This document shows, in pieces, positions 53,701-62,026 of a stretch of DNA of 64,000 bases. How positions within the stretch are numbered: position 1 is the first letter of the stretch; the number at the start of each line of letters is the position of its first letter. Source of the DNA: Altibacter sp. (GTDB lineage: Bacteria; Bacteroidota; Bacteroidia; Flavobacteriales; Flavobacteriaceae); NCBI GenBank assembly GCA_002696485.1, contig NZTP01000086.1:62001-126000 (forward strand). The letters run 5' to 3'. Under the pieces are notes generated by a model. That model made no database searches and was not told the origin of the DNA. It saw only the letters and a list, made by a program, of their open reading frames with translations. A program made the translations under genes and the position numbers.

Positions 53701-56271
53701 AGAACGTAAACCTACAAAATGACTGTAAGGTGCAAGCTCCTTTGAGAACACATCGATTGAAAAATCACCCCCACCTTCAAAAATTTTTGTGAGAAAGGTG
53801 GCTTGCAGCATTCCGGGTGCCTTATTGCTTAGTTCAATACTTTTTGAAAAATCAATATTGCCTTCCGAAGAAAGTTTGGCATCTAACATAGAAATCTCTA
53901 CCTCTTCAAATTCACGAACGGGGTCCTTAAAGGTGTAATTCTTAAATTTTTCAAAGGCTGTATTGGTACTGCGTAAGGTGGCAGTCATTTCGACCTTCAG
54001 ATTTCGTGCCGGTGCCCCATGCAGCCATGACCCTTGGACCTTACCAGTAATGGGTTTGCCGGCATCCAAAATGGTATCGTCAAAATCTAGTTTGATCTTA
54101 AGCCTATTGGGTTTAATGGTAGCTACTTTTAATGTTTTATTAAATGTAGCACCTCCAACGGTAATGAGTGCATTCCAGTTTCCCGAAGGCGCAGCAGCTT
54201 CGGTCTTGATAGGGAAATAATAGAACCCGTTCACAGAATTAGCAGCAATATCGCGATGAACCAATTTTCCGCGGGCATCCGTAACTTCCAAGGTAACAGG
54301 ATGTTCTTTAGGTAACGGATTATCTTCATCGTTAAGAACAAAAGTTAAATGGATACTGTCGCCGGGACGATAGACGCCTCTTTCGGTATAGATAAAACCT
54401 TTTAGCCCTCGTTGCAATTGCTGACCAGAGACATCGAAATTGCTTAAAGATAGCGCATTGCCATCTTCCAATTTCGCATAGGCGTAATGATCTCCTTTTT
54501 GGGCCACCGCAAAAGCAATTGTCTTGTCACTGTCGTAAAGCGTAAGGCCGTCATTGTCGGTGGTAACAGTTTCTACTAATTGTTGCTGAAAATTGTACAA
54601 TTTTATTTTTACACCACTTTCGGGTGCTGTGCTAAGTATATTATTGGTCGCAAATTGATAAGACCGATTGTTTCCTTTCTTAACGATAAGCCCAAGGTCG
54701 CTCCCTAAAATATTGGCGCTCACAATGCGTTCTTCATTATAATAGGCGGCATGGCAGGGATTGTCCCGTTCCTGCCAATTGTAGGTGTAATTTCTCCAAC
54801 GATAGATTTCGTTGTCCCAATAACGCTCCTCGCGTTCGTCCTCGTCACCCGTGAATGTTTCTGCATACTCTTCTTCGTAGTAGTAATCTTCCTCTCCTTC
54901 GTTTAAAGTAACTTCACCCTCCACACAATCGTATAAACTATATTCTTTTGTAAAACTGAATTCCACTCGGTACAACGCGCCAGGGTCTGCAGCAAAGAAA
55001 TCAGATAGATTAATAGCATATGCCTTCCACAGACCGTTAGCGCCAATGCTGTTCTCCTGAAGGTTGATGGTCTTCTTAGCAACTTTTCTTCCCACACGAC
55101 GGATGTCGTAATAGTTTGGATTATTGAGGTCTGAGCCCTGCAGGAACTGAAGCATATTGTTTTCAAAAATCTTCACAACCCTTACATCCACAGCCATTAG
55201 GTTTACAGCTTCAAAATATATAGGAGTGGCGGCAGCATTTGGTAAGATACTTCCGCTGGACAGCAGTCGCACTGCGGGTTTCAGCTGTTCGAACGAAATT
55301 AATTCAGAAAAATCTTTCTTTAGTGAAAATCCTTCGGAATTTTTTATGCCGCTAAATACCGTGGCCCGTACCTCGCCGGTCAACCTGTTGGGAGGATAGA
55401 TGTGTAATACATTGCCGTCTACCTCAAAACGGAGTTCGTTGGCGTTCTCAATGGTGACCAATCCTGAAAAATCCTGATTGGCCTTTAACGGATCCGAAAA
55501 ATTGATCGACAGCGAAGCCTGGGGAGCCACCGTACTCTTTACATCCACCACTTTAAAGTTGTTTTGACCCGGAATGGGGAAAGTGGTGCTCCCCTTCGTA
55601 TCATTCTCAACGGGGTCGCCATCCCATGTAATCTTAATATTGGTATCCTCCATGCTTCGTTGAATGCTGTCTATGGTGAAGTTGAAGAATTTTGCATGTC
55701 CGGTGTCGTTTCCCCATTTGAAGGCAAGCTTTTTCTTCCCTTGTCTTGCCTGTATCAATTGATGGGCTTTTTCTGAAGAAATCAGGTCGGACACTTCCAG
55801 TGTACCTTCCAAATACTGCCATTCTTTGCTATACGATTGAAGTCCTAAAACATCGATCTTAAAATTGGGCGTAATGGTCTTAAAGCTGAAGGTGTACTCT
55901 CGAAACGCTTTCTCGACATCCTCATAGAGCTTGTGAAGTTTTACTGTAACCGTATATTCGGTATCGGGTTGGAGAAATTCTGAAGGTTGAAAAATAAGGG
56001 TTCTGTCCTTCTCTATGGTAAGGACTCCTTTGGTCTTTGGAGTGATCTTTAGATAGTCTGAAGGAATCTCCTGTGTGAGCTCATATTGCTGAAGCGGTTG
56101 CGACAGTTCTATACGTATGGGCGTAGTGATGGATTGAATTCCGTAGGTATTATATGCAATATAGTCCCTAAACTTAAAGAGATTATCGGTTTCTGAAGAT
56201 TCATTTTTATCGCCGCAAGAAAAAATCAAGAGAAGGGCGAGTACAGAGAAAAGACGACGCAAAGCATTCAT
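50722..56271 (-). CDS. Bacterial alpha-2-macroglobulin lipoprotein
   Basis: A 1849-aa periplasmic peptidase trap. The signal MNALRRLFSVLALLLIFSC carries a lipidated Cys19. After several immunoglobulin-like MG domains comes an intact thioester motif, Cys1406-V-E-Gln1409 in YPHGCVEQTTSA, placed in the alpha-helical domain. The bait region is expected near residues 850-1000. Length exceeds E. coli YfhM (about 1650 aa). Its pairing with pbpC suggests protection of the envelope while peptidoglycan is repaired. The gene is preceded by a 216-bp gap with an inverted repeat. Confidence 0.95.
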   Translation of the reverse strand: MNALRRLFSVLALLLIFSCGDKNESSETDNLFKFRDYIAYNTYGIQSITTPIRIELSQPLQQYELTQEIPSDYLKITPKTKGVLTIEKDRTLIFQPSEFLQPDTEYTVTVKLHKLYEDVEKAFREYTFSFKTITPNFKIDVLGLQSYSKEWQYLEGTLEVSDLISSEKAHQLIQARQGKKKLAFKWGNDTGHAKFFNFTIDSIQRSMEDTNIKITWDGDPVENDTKGSTTFPIPGQNNFKVVDVKSTVAPQASLSINFSDPLKANQDFSGLVTIENANELRFEVDGNVLHIYPPNRLTGEVRATVFSGIKNSEGFSLKKDFSELISFEQLKPAVRLLSSGSILPNAAATPIYFEAVNLMAVDVRVVKIFENNMLQFLQGSDLNNPNYYDIRRVGRKVAKKTINLQENSIGANGLWKAYAINLSDFFAADPGALYRVEFSFTKEYSLYDCVEGEVTLNEGEEDYYYEEEYAETFTGDEDEREERYWDNEIYRWRNYTYNWQERDNPCHAAYYNEERIVSANILGSDLGLIVKKGNNRSYQFATNNILSTAPESGVKIKLYNFQQQLVETVTTDNDGLTLYDSDKTIAFAVAQKGDHYAYAKLEDGNALSLSNFDVSGQQLQRGLKGFIYTERGVYRPGDSIHLTFVLNDEDNPLPKEHPVTLEVTDARGKLVHRDIAANSVNGFYYFPIKTEAAAPSGNWNALITVGGATFNKTLKVATIKPNRLKIKLDFDDTILDAGKPITGKVQGSWLHGAPARNLKVEMTATLRSTNTAFEKFKNYTFKDPVREFEEVEISMLDAKLSSEGNIDFSKSIELSNKAPGMLQATFLTKIFEGGGDFSIDVFSKELAPYSHFVGLRSPVAQRYGSYDTDTNTVFDLVSVDAQGNPGGSREIEVKVFRIEWRWWWNRGDGNLSRYENATVHRPVKAMTVTTGNDSKGKFTLNIPEDSGGRYLIRVIDKASGHATGRIAYFYKNWWNAPMEGDAESAKMLVFSANKEKYSVGDEAIISFPSGSEGRALLSIENGTEVLSTQWIKTKKGETKAAVEITKEMAPNVYVNISLLQPHEQTKNDLPIRLYGVIPLLVEDPSTLLNPKLIVPKVLKPEEKFTVTVSEEENKAMIYTLAMVDEGLLDLTRFETPKIHDAFYTREALGVKTFDIYDYVIGAYSGSVNSIYAIGGGDAAAGAKNRKADRFKPVVTYLGPFELKAGQKAKHELTMPNYVGSVRTMIIAGNNKTGAYGKTDVTTPVRKPLMVLASLPRKLSPGEKVTLPVTVFAMEPKVKNASVRVKVGDGLRPINGTEQRISFNEPGEQIVAFEFEVLPTNTVQVIDVIASGNGETARYKVEIDIENPNPVSQKAVSYTLSENGAKAIAFETFGVAGSNEAIVEFSTLPPMDFGKRMEYLIRYPHGCVEQTTSAAFPQLFLDDVFDITFDKKQEIQKNVAAAIRKLGTYQNTGGGLSYWPGERESDAWSTNYVGHFMLEAKQKGYALPISFMSNWLRFQQKEARQWRNSETHYNSSLTQAYRLYTLALAGKPELAAMNRLRESKRLSNDAKWRLAAAYALAGKTQAAKEIAGTATIDFKPSRNDYYTFGSPFRNRAMALETMVLLKDPSQRNLAVSLAKSLSSQQWYSTQETAYGLLAMAKMVQENGGKALELTYTQNGTSVTIKTDKAVAQRALGITMGSNSVRVSNKKDNVVYVTLIQKGKLPLGEELAEKRNLSIQSGYLDGEGNPLDITNLRQGTEITAQVVITNTSNDPIHHVALTKIFPSGWEVVNTSFTQLGGGAQGSARYIDIRDDRVNFYFDLDAKKSKTFTVKLNASYLGTYYLPGTQVEAMYDNTYFARNKGMWVTVSQ

Positions 56272-56379
56272 ACACGATGGTTTAAAAGGTACTTAAAGTT
56301 ACAAAAAGGGATGTTTAATTGCGATCCAAGAAGTTGATTTCTCAGATTCTTAAAACAGACCGAAAGGCAAGATGCTTCG

Positions 56380-56433
56380 GCTCGTTACAATAAAACAGTT
56401 TAGGGAGGTGGTGTTTTCTTCAACGTAACGAGC
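56380..56433. repeat. Inverted repeat between the macroglobulin and ABM genes
   Basis: GCTCGTTAC (56380-56388) and GTAACGAGC (56425-56433) are perfect 9-bp inverted copies with 36 nt between. It sits in the 216-bp gap and could be an operator or a hairpin ending the upstream operon; no T-tract follows. Confidence 0.45.
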
Positions 56434-56487
56434 GCAGCTCTTCGTATACAATGTGACCAAATTTAGGAAGAGTTTAACAGCCGGTCT

Positions 56488-56808
56488 TTACCCATTCATG
56501 TTTTCTTCACGATGGAATTCGTATTCCCGCTCTACTTTGCAAATGCGTACGGTATACGATTGATACCAAGTTGACCTTCCGAGGTGTTGAGCTTTTAAAT
56601 GTTCCAAATGCGACTTCCAGTGTAGAATGGCGTTGAGGTCTTCCCAATAGCTAATGGTAATCCCAATCCCATCGCGTGCATGATCCATGCCCAAATAACC
56701 GGGCTGTTTCGCAGCCAGTGCTTCCATGGTTTCCGCCATTTCTGCATATCCGGTAAGATCGCTGGTTTGAGTATTGGTGAAAATAACCGCGTAATAAGGA
56801 GGCTTCAT
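56488..56808 (-). CDS. Antibiotic biosynthesis monooxygenase (ABM) family protein
   Basis: A 106-aa dimeric alpha-beta-barrel protein. YAVIFTNTQTSDLTGYAEMAETMEALAAKQPGYLG-type start (conserved in short ABM proteins) and the ISYWEDLNAILHWKSHLEHLKAQ segment are diagnostic. Family members have oxygenase or heme-degrading roles; activity here is unknown. Its ATG directly follows the stop of the asparaginase-type gene, so the pair is one operon. Confidence 0.85.
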   Translation of the reverse strand: MKPPYYAVIFTNTQTSDLTGYAEMAETMEALAAKQPGYLGMDHARDGIGITISYWEDLNAILHWKSHLEHLKAQHLGRSTWYQSYTVRICKVEREYEFHREENMNG

Positions 56809-57885
56809 CTACTCGTTCTTATAGATGCCTATACTAAGTTCACCTGTTGCATTCATATGAGCACGGTACATTCCGGCAGTATTAAACTCCATGGCTACAT
56901 TTCCGTTTTTATCGATGGAAATAATTCCGCCGTCCCCTCCAAGCGCAGGTACCTTTTTTTGAATGACCTCTTCGGCGGCTTGTTGAAGAGACCATCCTTT
57001 ATATTCCATCAAAGCAGAGATATCGTGTGCTACCATCGCACGAATGAAATATTCGCCCCAACCGGTAGATGAAACAGCACAAGTGGCATTATTTGCGTAA
57101 GTGCCAGCACCAATGATAGGCGCATCCCCTATACGGTTCCAGCGTTTGTTAGTCATTCCCCCGGTAGAAGTACCGGCGGCTAAGTTGCCCTTCTTGTCCA
57201 AAGCGACACAACCCACGGTTCCAAATTTTGAATCTTTACTAAAGGGATCTGCAAAGGCCGTCTTTCCATCGTGGTCCAACTCGGTTTTCTCTTTTTCCTT
57301 AATGCGTTGCAGAGATTGGTAGCGGTTCTCCGTATAAAAGTAAGCAGGGTCTACAAGCTCGAAACCACGTTCTTGTGCGAACATTTCTGCGCCTTTTCCA
57401 CTTAGCATTACATGTGGAGAATCGTTCATGACCGCCAATGCCAGATCAATGGGATTCTTTATTCGTGTTACTCCGGCAACCGCACCGGCATTGAGGGTCG
57501 CGCCGTCCATGACGGAAGCATCCAGCTCGTTGGCTCCTTCATGAGTAAATACCGCTCCTTTCCCTGCATTAAAAAGAGGCGAATCTTCCATAACATTAAT
57601 CGTCTTTGTCACGGCCTCCATGGCGGTACCTCCTTGCTTCAAGATTTCATGTCCAACCCGAATCGCCTCTTCCAGTTTTATTTTATAAGCTCTTTCCAAA
57701 GAATCGCTCATATTTTCCTTTAAAATGGTGCCGGCACCGCCATGAATGACGATACCGAAATTTTCGGCAGGGGTTTTGGCAACTTCTTCATTTTTACTGT
57801 CAATTTCTGAATCTTTCACTTCGCTTTTGCAACTGAAAAGCGTTAAAATACTGATGAGAAGTGTTAAAGTTTTGAGATTCTTCAT
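56809..57885 (-). CDS. Isoaspartyl peptidase/L-asparaginase lipoprotein
   Basis: A 358-aa Ntn-hydrolase precursor that cleaves isoaspartyl dipeptides and asparagine. The lead MKNLKTLTLLISILTLFSCK is a lipoprotein signal, so the enzyme acts in the periplasm or at the surface, unlike E. coli IaaA. The autocleavage site is in KFGTVGCVALD, where the Thr becomes the nucleophile; AAGTSTGGMTNKRWNRIGD holds substrate-binding residues. The N-terminal half includes IVIHGGAGTI and LDASVMDGATLNAGAVAGV. First gene of an operon with the ABM protein. Confidence 0.93.
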   Translation of the reverse strand: MKNLKTLTLLISILTLFSCKSEVKDSEIDSKNEEVAKTPAENFGIVIHGGAGTILKENMSDSLERAYKIKLEEAIRVGHEILKQGGTAMEAVTKTINVMEDSPLFNAGKGAVFTHEGANELDASVMDGATLNAGAVAGVTRIKNPIDLALAVMNDSPHVMLSGKGAEMFAQERGFELVDPAYFYTENRYQSLQRIKEKEKTELDHDGKTAFADPFSKDSKFGTVGCVALDKKGNLAAGTSTGGMTNKRWNRIGDAPIIGAGTYANNATCAVSSTGWGEYFIRAMVAHDISALMEYKGWSLQQAAEEVIQKKVPALGGDGGIISIDKNGNVAMEFNTAGMYRAHMNATGELSIGIYKNE

Positions 57886-57984
57886 ATTATGGATTTAGAG
57901 ACCTAAGATAACGTAAATTCCTTTGTTTTCCGCAGCTGAAAGGATGAATTGTTGTAGGAATTTTTAAAATTTAACTGTAAAAAA

Positions 57985-58013
57985 TCGATTAACGACACAA
58001 TAAATTCGATTAA
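57985..58013 (+). promoter_or_regulatory. Direct repeat upstream of the CAP lipoprotein promoter
   Basis: TCGATTAA occurs at 57985-57992 and again at 58006-58013, 21 bp apart (two helical turns), just upstream of where the -33 element should be. This looks like a two-site activator operator. Confidence 0.45.
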
Positions 58014-58038
58014 ATGCATTTTATGTAAGAAAATTTTC

Positions 58039-58046
58039 TATATTTG
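58039..58046 (+). promoter_or_regulatory. -7 box of the CAP lipoprotein gene
   Basis: TATATTTG matches TAnnTTTG exactly, 38 nt before the ATG at 58085. Confidence 0.6.
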
Positions 58047-58084
58047 GATCAGCATCATGCCCCAAATTTGATGCCCCCCGTATT

Positions 58085-58588
58085 ATGAACCTACTTAAAA
58101 CCGGCCTTTTGGCTATGGCATTTATATGCCTTGTTACCTCTTGTCAGAAAGATGAGGGCGTTGCTCCCGAAGAGATCAACTATTCTATCGATCTTAACCT
58201 CGCTCAGGAAACAGACTGGGTCATGGCAGAAGAGATCTTAGATCTTATTAACGCACACCGAAGATCAATTGGTCTTTCAGATATAAAGAAAGACCAGCAA
58301 TACGCTTCGGCTTATGCTGTGGATCATACCCAATACATGATCGACATCGAGCAAATCAATCACGATAATTTTGGTATTCGTTCTCAAGCTTTGAAGCAAA
58401 GGGGAGCCCAAGTAGTAGGGGAGAATGTCGCTTATGGATATGAAACAGCTGCCAGTGTAGTAAGCGCTTGGCTCAACAGTGAAAGCCACCGTACTATTAT
58501 AGAAGGAAATTATACACATTCAGGTTTTGGCGTCATGCAATCAGATAAAGGGCGCTATTACTTCACACAACTTTTCTATAGAAAGTAA
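58085..58588 (+). CDS. CAP (SCP-like) domain lipoprotein
   Basis: A 167-aa lipoprotein. The signal ends LVTSC with the lipidated Cys20, followed by Q-K-D-E, which fits the X-K-(D/E)2 export tag reported for surface lipoproteins in Bacteroidota. The CAP fold is seen in INAHRRSIGLSDIKKDQQ, HTQYMIDIEQINHDNFG, GENVAYGYETAASVVSAWLNSESHR and GNYTHSGFGV. The two His and two acidic residues of the CAP cavity look conserved. The binding partner is unknown. The promoter region carries a 21-bp-spaced repeat. Confidence 0.88.
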   Translation: MNLLKTGLLAMAFICLVTSCQKDEGVAPEEINYSIDLNLAQETDWVMAEEILDLINAHRRSIGLSDIKKDQQYASAYAVDHTQYMIDIEQINHDNFGIRSQALKQRGAQVVGENVAYGYETAASVVSAWLNSESHRTIIEGNYTHSGFGVMQSDKGRYYFTQLFYRK

Positions 58589-58654
58589 AAGAAATCTTTT
58601 CTTTTTCTTTTAAACCATTTGCCGTATTTTTATGCAACTCATAAACATACGGCT

Positions 58655-59194
58655 ATGGCTATTAAAGGACCTTTCAATTTAAATGCTTGGGTAGAAGAAA
58701 ACCGAGACCTGCTCAAACCACCTGTTGGCAATAAAAATCTCTACAAAGATGCAGGTGACTATATTGTAATGGTCGTGGCCGGTCCCAACGCACGCAAGGA
58801 TTATCATTACAACGAAACAGAAGAACTTTTCTATCAGCTGGAAGGTGAGATAGAAGTGCATGTGCAAGATGAAGGGAATAAACGCACCATGAAGCTTGGC
58901 CCCGGGGATATGTATCTTCATCCGGCAAAAGTGCCGCATTCTCCGGTTCGAAAAGCGAATTCCATTGGCTTGGTAGTCGAGGTAAAACGCGCAGGAACTG
59001 ATGCAAAGGACGGACTGCTTTGGTTTTGCGATAACTGCAATAACAAGCTATACGAAGTGTACTTCCCTTTGGATGATATTGAGAAGGACTTCCTAAAACA
59101 CTTCAAGAAATTCTACGGCAGTAAAGAACTTCGTACCTGCAATAATTGCGGCGAAGTGATGGAGGCAGACCCTCGCTTCACTCAAGACACCTAA
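58655..59194 (+). CDS. 3-hydroxyanthranilate 3,4-dioxygenase
   Basis: A 179-aa cupin dioxygenase that opens 3-hydroxyanthranilate in the kynurenine route of tryptophan breakdown or NAD synthesis. The ATG at 58655 (MAIKGPFNLNAWVEE) is preferred to a TTG at 58619. The iron ligands lie in YHYNETEELFYQLEGE and PAKVPHSPVR. The C-terminal CDNC and CNNC pairs form the rubredoxin-like second iron site of the bacterial enzyme. Gene symbols used elsewhere are nbaC or kynH-type; I leave it blank. An ALDH gene follows. Confidence 0.92.
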   Translation: MAIKGPFNLNAWVEENRDLLKPPVGNKNLYKDAGDYIVMVVAGPNARKDYHYNETEELFYQLEGEIEVHVQDEGNKRTMKLGPGDMYLHPAKVPHSPVRKANSIGLVVEVKRAGTDAKDGLLWFCDNCNNKLYEVYFPLDDIEKDFLKHFKKFYGSKELRTCNNCGEVMEADPRFTQDT

Positions 59195-59286
59195 ACCGTT
59201 TAAAGACCTTCGGTTTCATTTTACAATCTACTGCATATTGTGTACCTTCGCAGCTCACAAATTAGCGAATAAAAAACATACAATTT

Positions 59287-60840
59287 ATGTCAACTGTAGC
59301 AACCTCTTTCGGGATTGAAGAAGCCCTGGAACAATTAGGAATTAAAGAAGTAAATAAAGGGACCTCCACCGGGAACGATTGGTTTTCCAGCGGAGAAGAA
59401 ATCGCTTCATACTCTCCGGTAGATGGAAATTTAATAGGAAAGGTCACCACCACATCAAAAGAAGATTACGAAAAGGTAATGCAAGCGGCGACTTCGGCTT
59501 TTAAAACGTGGCGCGTTATGCCTGCGCCTCAACGAGGTGAGGTCGTACGACAGTTTGGAGAAGAGCTAAGAAGACTTAAAGAACCTCTTGGTAAATTAGT
59601 TTCCTATGAAATGGGAAAGAGCTATCAAGAAGGTCTCGGAGAAGTACAGGAGATGATCGATATCTGTGATTTTGCAGTGGGTCTCTCTCGTCAATTGCAC
59701 GGATTAACGATGCATTCGGAACGTCCCGGGCACCGTATGTACGAACAGTATCATCCGTTAGGCGTTGTAGGGATTATTTCTGCGTTCAATTTTCCGGTAG
59801 CGGTATGGGCTTGGAACACGGCTCTGGCATGGATCTGCGGAGATGTTTGTGTTTGGAAACCTTCTGAAAAGGCACCGTTATGCGGTGTTGCTTGTCAGAA
59901 GATCGCTGCAAGTGTTTTTAAAAGGAACAACCTGCCGGAAGGTATTTCCTGCTTGATCAATGGTGACTATCGCGTTGGAGAATTTATGACCACCGATAAA
60001 AGAATTCCGCTTATTTCTGCCACAGGTTCCACCCGAATGGGAAAAATAGTAGGAAGAACGGTTGGAGAGCGTTTGGGGAAATCCTTATTGGAACTAGGAG
60101 GGAATAATGCTATCATCGTGACCCCGGATGCCGATATCAAGATGACGGTCATTGGAGCTGTCTTTGGTGCAGTAGGAACTGCAGGTCAGCGATGTACTTC
60201 TACCCGTCGCTTGATCATACACGAAAGCATCTACGATAAAGTGAAGGATGCCCTTGTTGCAGCCTATGGACAATTGCGAATAGGGAATCCGCTGGATGAG
60301 AACAACCACGTTGGGCCGTTAATTGATACCGATGCGGTGAAGATGTATCAAAAAGCATTGGAAAGCGTAGTAGAAGAAGGTGGAAAGATAATTGTAGAAG
60401 GTGGCGTGCTTCAGGGGGAAGGCTACGAAAGCGGTTGTTACGTAAAGCCTGCGATCGCAGAAGCAAAGAACAGTTACAGTATTGTACAGCATGAAACATT
60501 TGCTCCTGTCTTGTATTTACTGAAATACAGCGGCGATGTCGAGAATGCTCTTGAAATACAAAACGGGGTAAATCAAGGATTGTCCTCTGCCATCATGACC
60601 AACAATTTGAGAGAAGCTGAGCGCTTCCTTTCGCATGCGGGGAGTGATTGTGGAATCGCCAATGTGAACATCGGAACTTCTGGTGCCGAGATTGGAGGAG
60701 CCTTTGGAGGAGAGAAGGAGACCGGTGGGGGTCGCGAAAGCGGAAGTGATGCTTGGAAGATCTATATGAGACGTCAAACGAATACTATTAACTACACAAC
60801 AGAATTGCCCTTGGCGCAGGGAATCAAATTCGATCTTTAA
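59287..60840 (+). CDS. amaB: ALDH7-type aldehyde dehydrogenase (aminoadipate semialdehyde type)
   Basis: A 517-aa NAD-dependent dehydrogenase closest in pattern to antiquitin/AmaB, which oxidises alpha-aminoadipic semialdehyde in lysine breakdown. YHPLGVVGIISAFNFPVAVWAWN, ATGSTRMGKIVG, the catalytic Glu in LLELGGNNAI and Cys in GTAGQRCTSTRR are intact. The final AFGGEKETGGGRESGSDAWK is ALDH7-like. Being next to 3-hydroxyanthranilate dioxygenase, a 2-aminomuconate semialdehyde role is possible. It lies 92 nt downstream with a weak -7-like TACCTTCG at 59243-59250, so it may have its own promoter. Confidence 0.85.
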   Translation: MSTVATSFGIEEALEQLGIKEVNKGTSTGNDWFSSGEEIASYSPVDGNLIGKVTTTSKEDYEKVMQAATSAFKTWRVMPAPQRGEVVRQFGEELRRLKEPLGKLVSYEMGKSYQEGLGEVQEMIDICDFAVGLSRQLHGLTMHSERPGHRMYEQYHPLGVVGIISAFNFPVAVWAWNTALAWICGDVCVWKPSEKAPLCGVACQKIAASVFKRNNLPEGISCLINGDYRVGEFMTTDKRIPLISATGSTRMGKIVGRTVGERLGKSLLELGGNNAIIVTPDADIKMTVIGAVFGAVGTAGQRCTSTRRLIIHESIYDKVKDALVAAYGQLRIGNPLDENNHVGPLIDTDAVKMYQKALESVVEEGGKIIVEGGVLQGEGYESGCYVKPAIAEAKNSYSIVQHETFAPVLYLLKYSGDVENALEIQNGVNQGLSSAIMTNNLREAERFLSHAGSDCGIANVNIGTSGAEIGGAFGGEKETGGGRESGSDAWKIYMRRQTNTINYTTELPLAQGIKFDL

Positions 60841-60860
60841 TAAGAGCCATGGTTAAGTAC

Positions 60861-60893
60861 AAAAAGGCCGCTTTTAAAAGAGCGGTTTTTTTT
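60861..60893 (+). terminator. Intrinsic terminator after the ALDH gene
   Basis: CCGCTTTT and AAGAGCGG (one wobble pair) with a tiny loop, followed by T8. Begins 20 nt past the ALDH stop. Confidence 0.85.
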
Positions 60894-60932
60894 ATACGTT
60901 TTTTTCTGAATAAGCGTTCTATATTGAAAAAT

Positions 60933-61304
60933 ATGAAACGGTCATACTTCATACTATTGCTCTGCACATTGATGGCGTGCTCAAAAAGCACTACCGACGA
61001 TGCTATTACATGTACCGAGGAGTTCGTATACGGTTTAAATGTCACCGTACGGGATGCAAATACCGATGTGCTTCTTACCAATGACGAGGTTACGGTACTA
61101 GCTCAAGACAATGATTATAGTGAAATGTTGGCGTTCAGTTCAGTAGTTTTCTTAGGAGCGGGCGAACGTCCCGGCACCTACATACTAACCGTGGCAGGGG
61201 CTAATTATGAAACGTTGGTAAGTGATCCAATTACCATTGTCCTTACCGAGGACGAATGCCATGTGATACCTCAAGCCATTGAAGTACGCGTTCAGCCCAA
61301 TTAA
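60933..61304 (+). CDS. Small lipoprotein of unknown function
   Basis: The ATG at 60933 gives MKRSYFILLLCTLMACSKS, a clean lipoprotein signal with Cys16; the open frame extends upstream to 60849 only through the terminator, so it is not the true start. The mature part (about 107 residues) resembles a single transthyretin/carboxypeptidase-regulatory beta-sandwich (YGLNVTVRDANTDVLLTND, GTYILTVAGANYETLVSDPI). The three Cys of the mature part could pair. It overlaps the convergent phosphatase gene by 4 nt. Confidence 0.65.
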   Translation: MKRSYFILLLCTLMACSKSTTDDAITCTEEFVYGLNVTVRDANTDVLLTNDEVTVLAQDNDYSEMLAFSSVVFLGAGERPGTYILTVAGANYETLVSDPITIVLTEDECHVIPQAIEVRVQPN

Positions 61305-62026
61305 TTTCTTCCTTTTTCTTCTGGATACAGCGTCCAAACCGGATCGCTTTGCCATACTTCTTTTGTGTTGACATCCATCACCGATAACGGCCCTTTAAAT
61401 GCGGCACCGGTATCCACGTTCCATACATTGGCAAAATTTAAAGGTTCCATGGACCCTAAGCGTGTCGTCGGTGTGTGTCCTATGTAAATTTCGGAGAATA
61501 ATTGAAGCCGTTTTGGGTAACGATCAGAGGTCGTGTTAATGTTGGGATTCATTGAAACAACCATTTCCCAGAGCGTTCGATCCCAATACACCGTATTTGG
61601 ATAATATTCATGTTCCGGACCGTGAAGGTTCGTAAACCCGGCATGCAGGAAAAGTCTATTCTTTGAATCCACATAATAGTTCCTTAAGTTTTCAAGGAAG
61701 GCGATATGTTGTGCAATTTCTGCTTCGGAAAGATTTGCGTAACTTTTTTTACTAGATTCCCCTCCGTGTAGCAACCACGTTGGATTGTTGTCATCGTGCT
61801 TCAGAAAATTATAAAGCAATTCATCGTGATTCCCGCGAATAAAAAGGCAGGTATACTTTTTAGCAAGATCGATCAAGTACGAAACTGTTTCCGAAGACTC
61901 ACTCCAACCATCTACATAATCGCCTACGAAAACTAGCTCATCTTCCGAAGTGAGCTTAACTCGCCTAAGGACCTGTTCCAAAGCACGAAATCCGCCGTGT
62001 ATGTCGCCAACCACTAATGTTCTCAT
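61301..62026 (-). CDS. Metallophosphoesterase (PPP-like, bis(nucleosyl)-tetraphosphatase/Ser-Thr phosphatase type)
   Basis: A 241-aa calcineurin-fold phosphatase. Metal motifs are VVGDIHGGFRALE, FVGDYVDGWSES, IRGNHDELL, FLHAGF and YIGHTPT. It could hydrolyse diadenosine tetraphosphate or phosphoproteins; sequence alone cannot decide. Its start overlaps the stop of the zinc-ribbon gene by 1 nt (TAATG), so it is the last gene of an operon starting beyond the window. Confidence 0.88.
   Translation of the reverse strand: MRTLVVGDIHGGFRALEQVLRRVKLTSEDELVFVGDYVDGWSESSETVSYLIDLAKKYTCLFIRGNHDELLYNFLKHDDNNPTWLLHGGESSKKSYANLSEAEIAQHIAFLENLRNYYVDSKNRLFLHAGFTNLHGPEHEYYPNTVYWDRTLWEMVVSMNPNINTTSDRYPKRLQLFSEIYIGHTPTTRLGSMEPLNFANVWNVDTGAAFKGPLSVMDVNTKEVWQSDPVWTLYPEEKGRN

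Noticed and set aside
60849..60932. N-terminal extension of the 60933 lipoprotein
   Set aside because: These codons run through the ALDH terminator and would destroy the lipoprotein signal.
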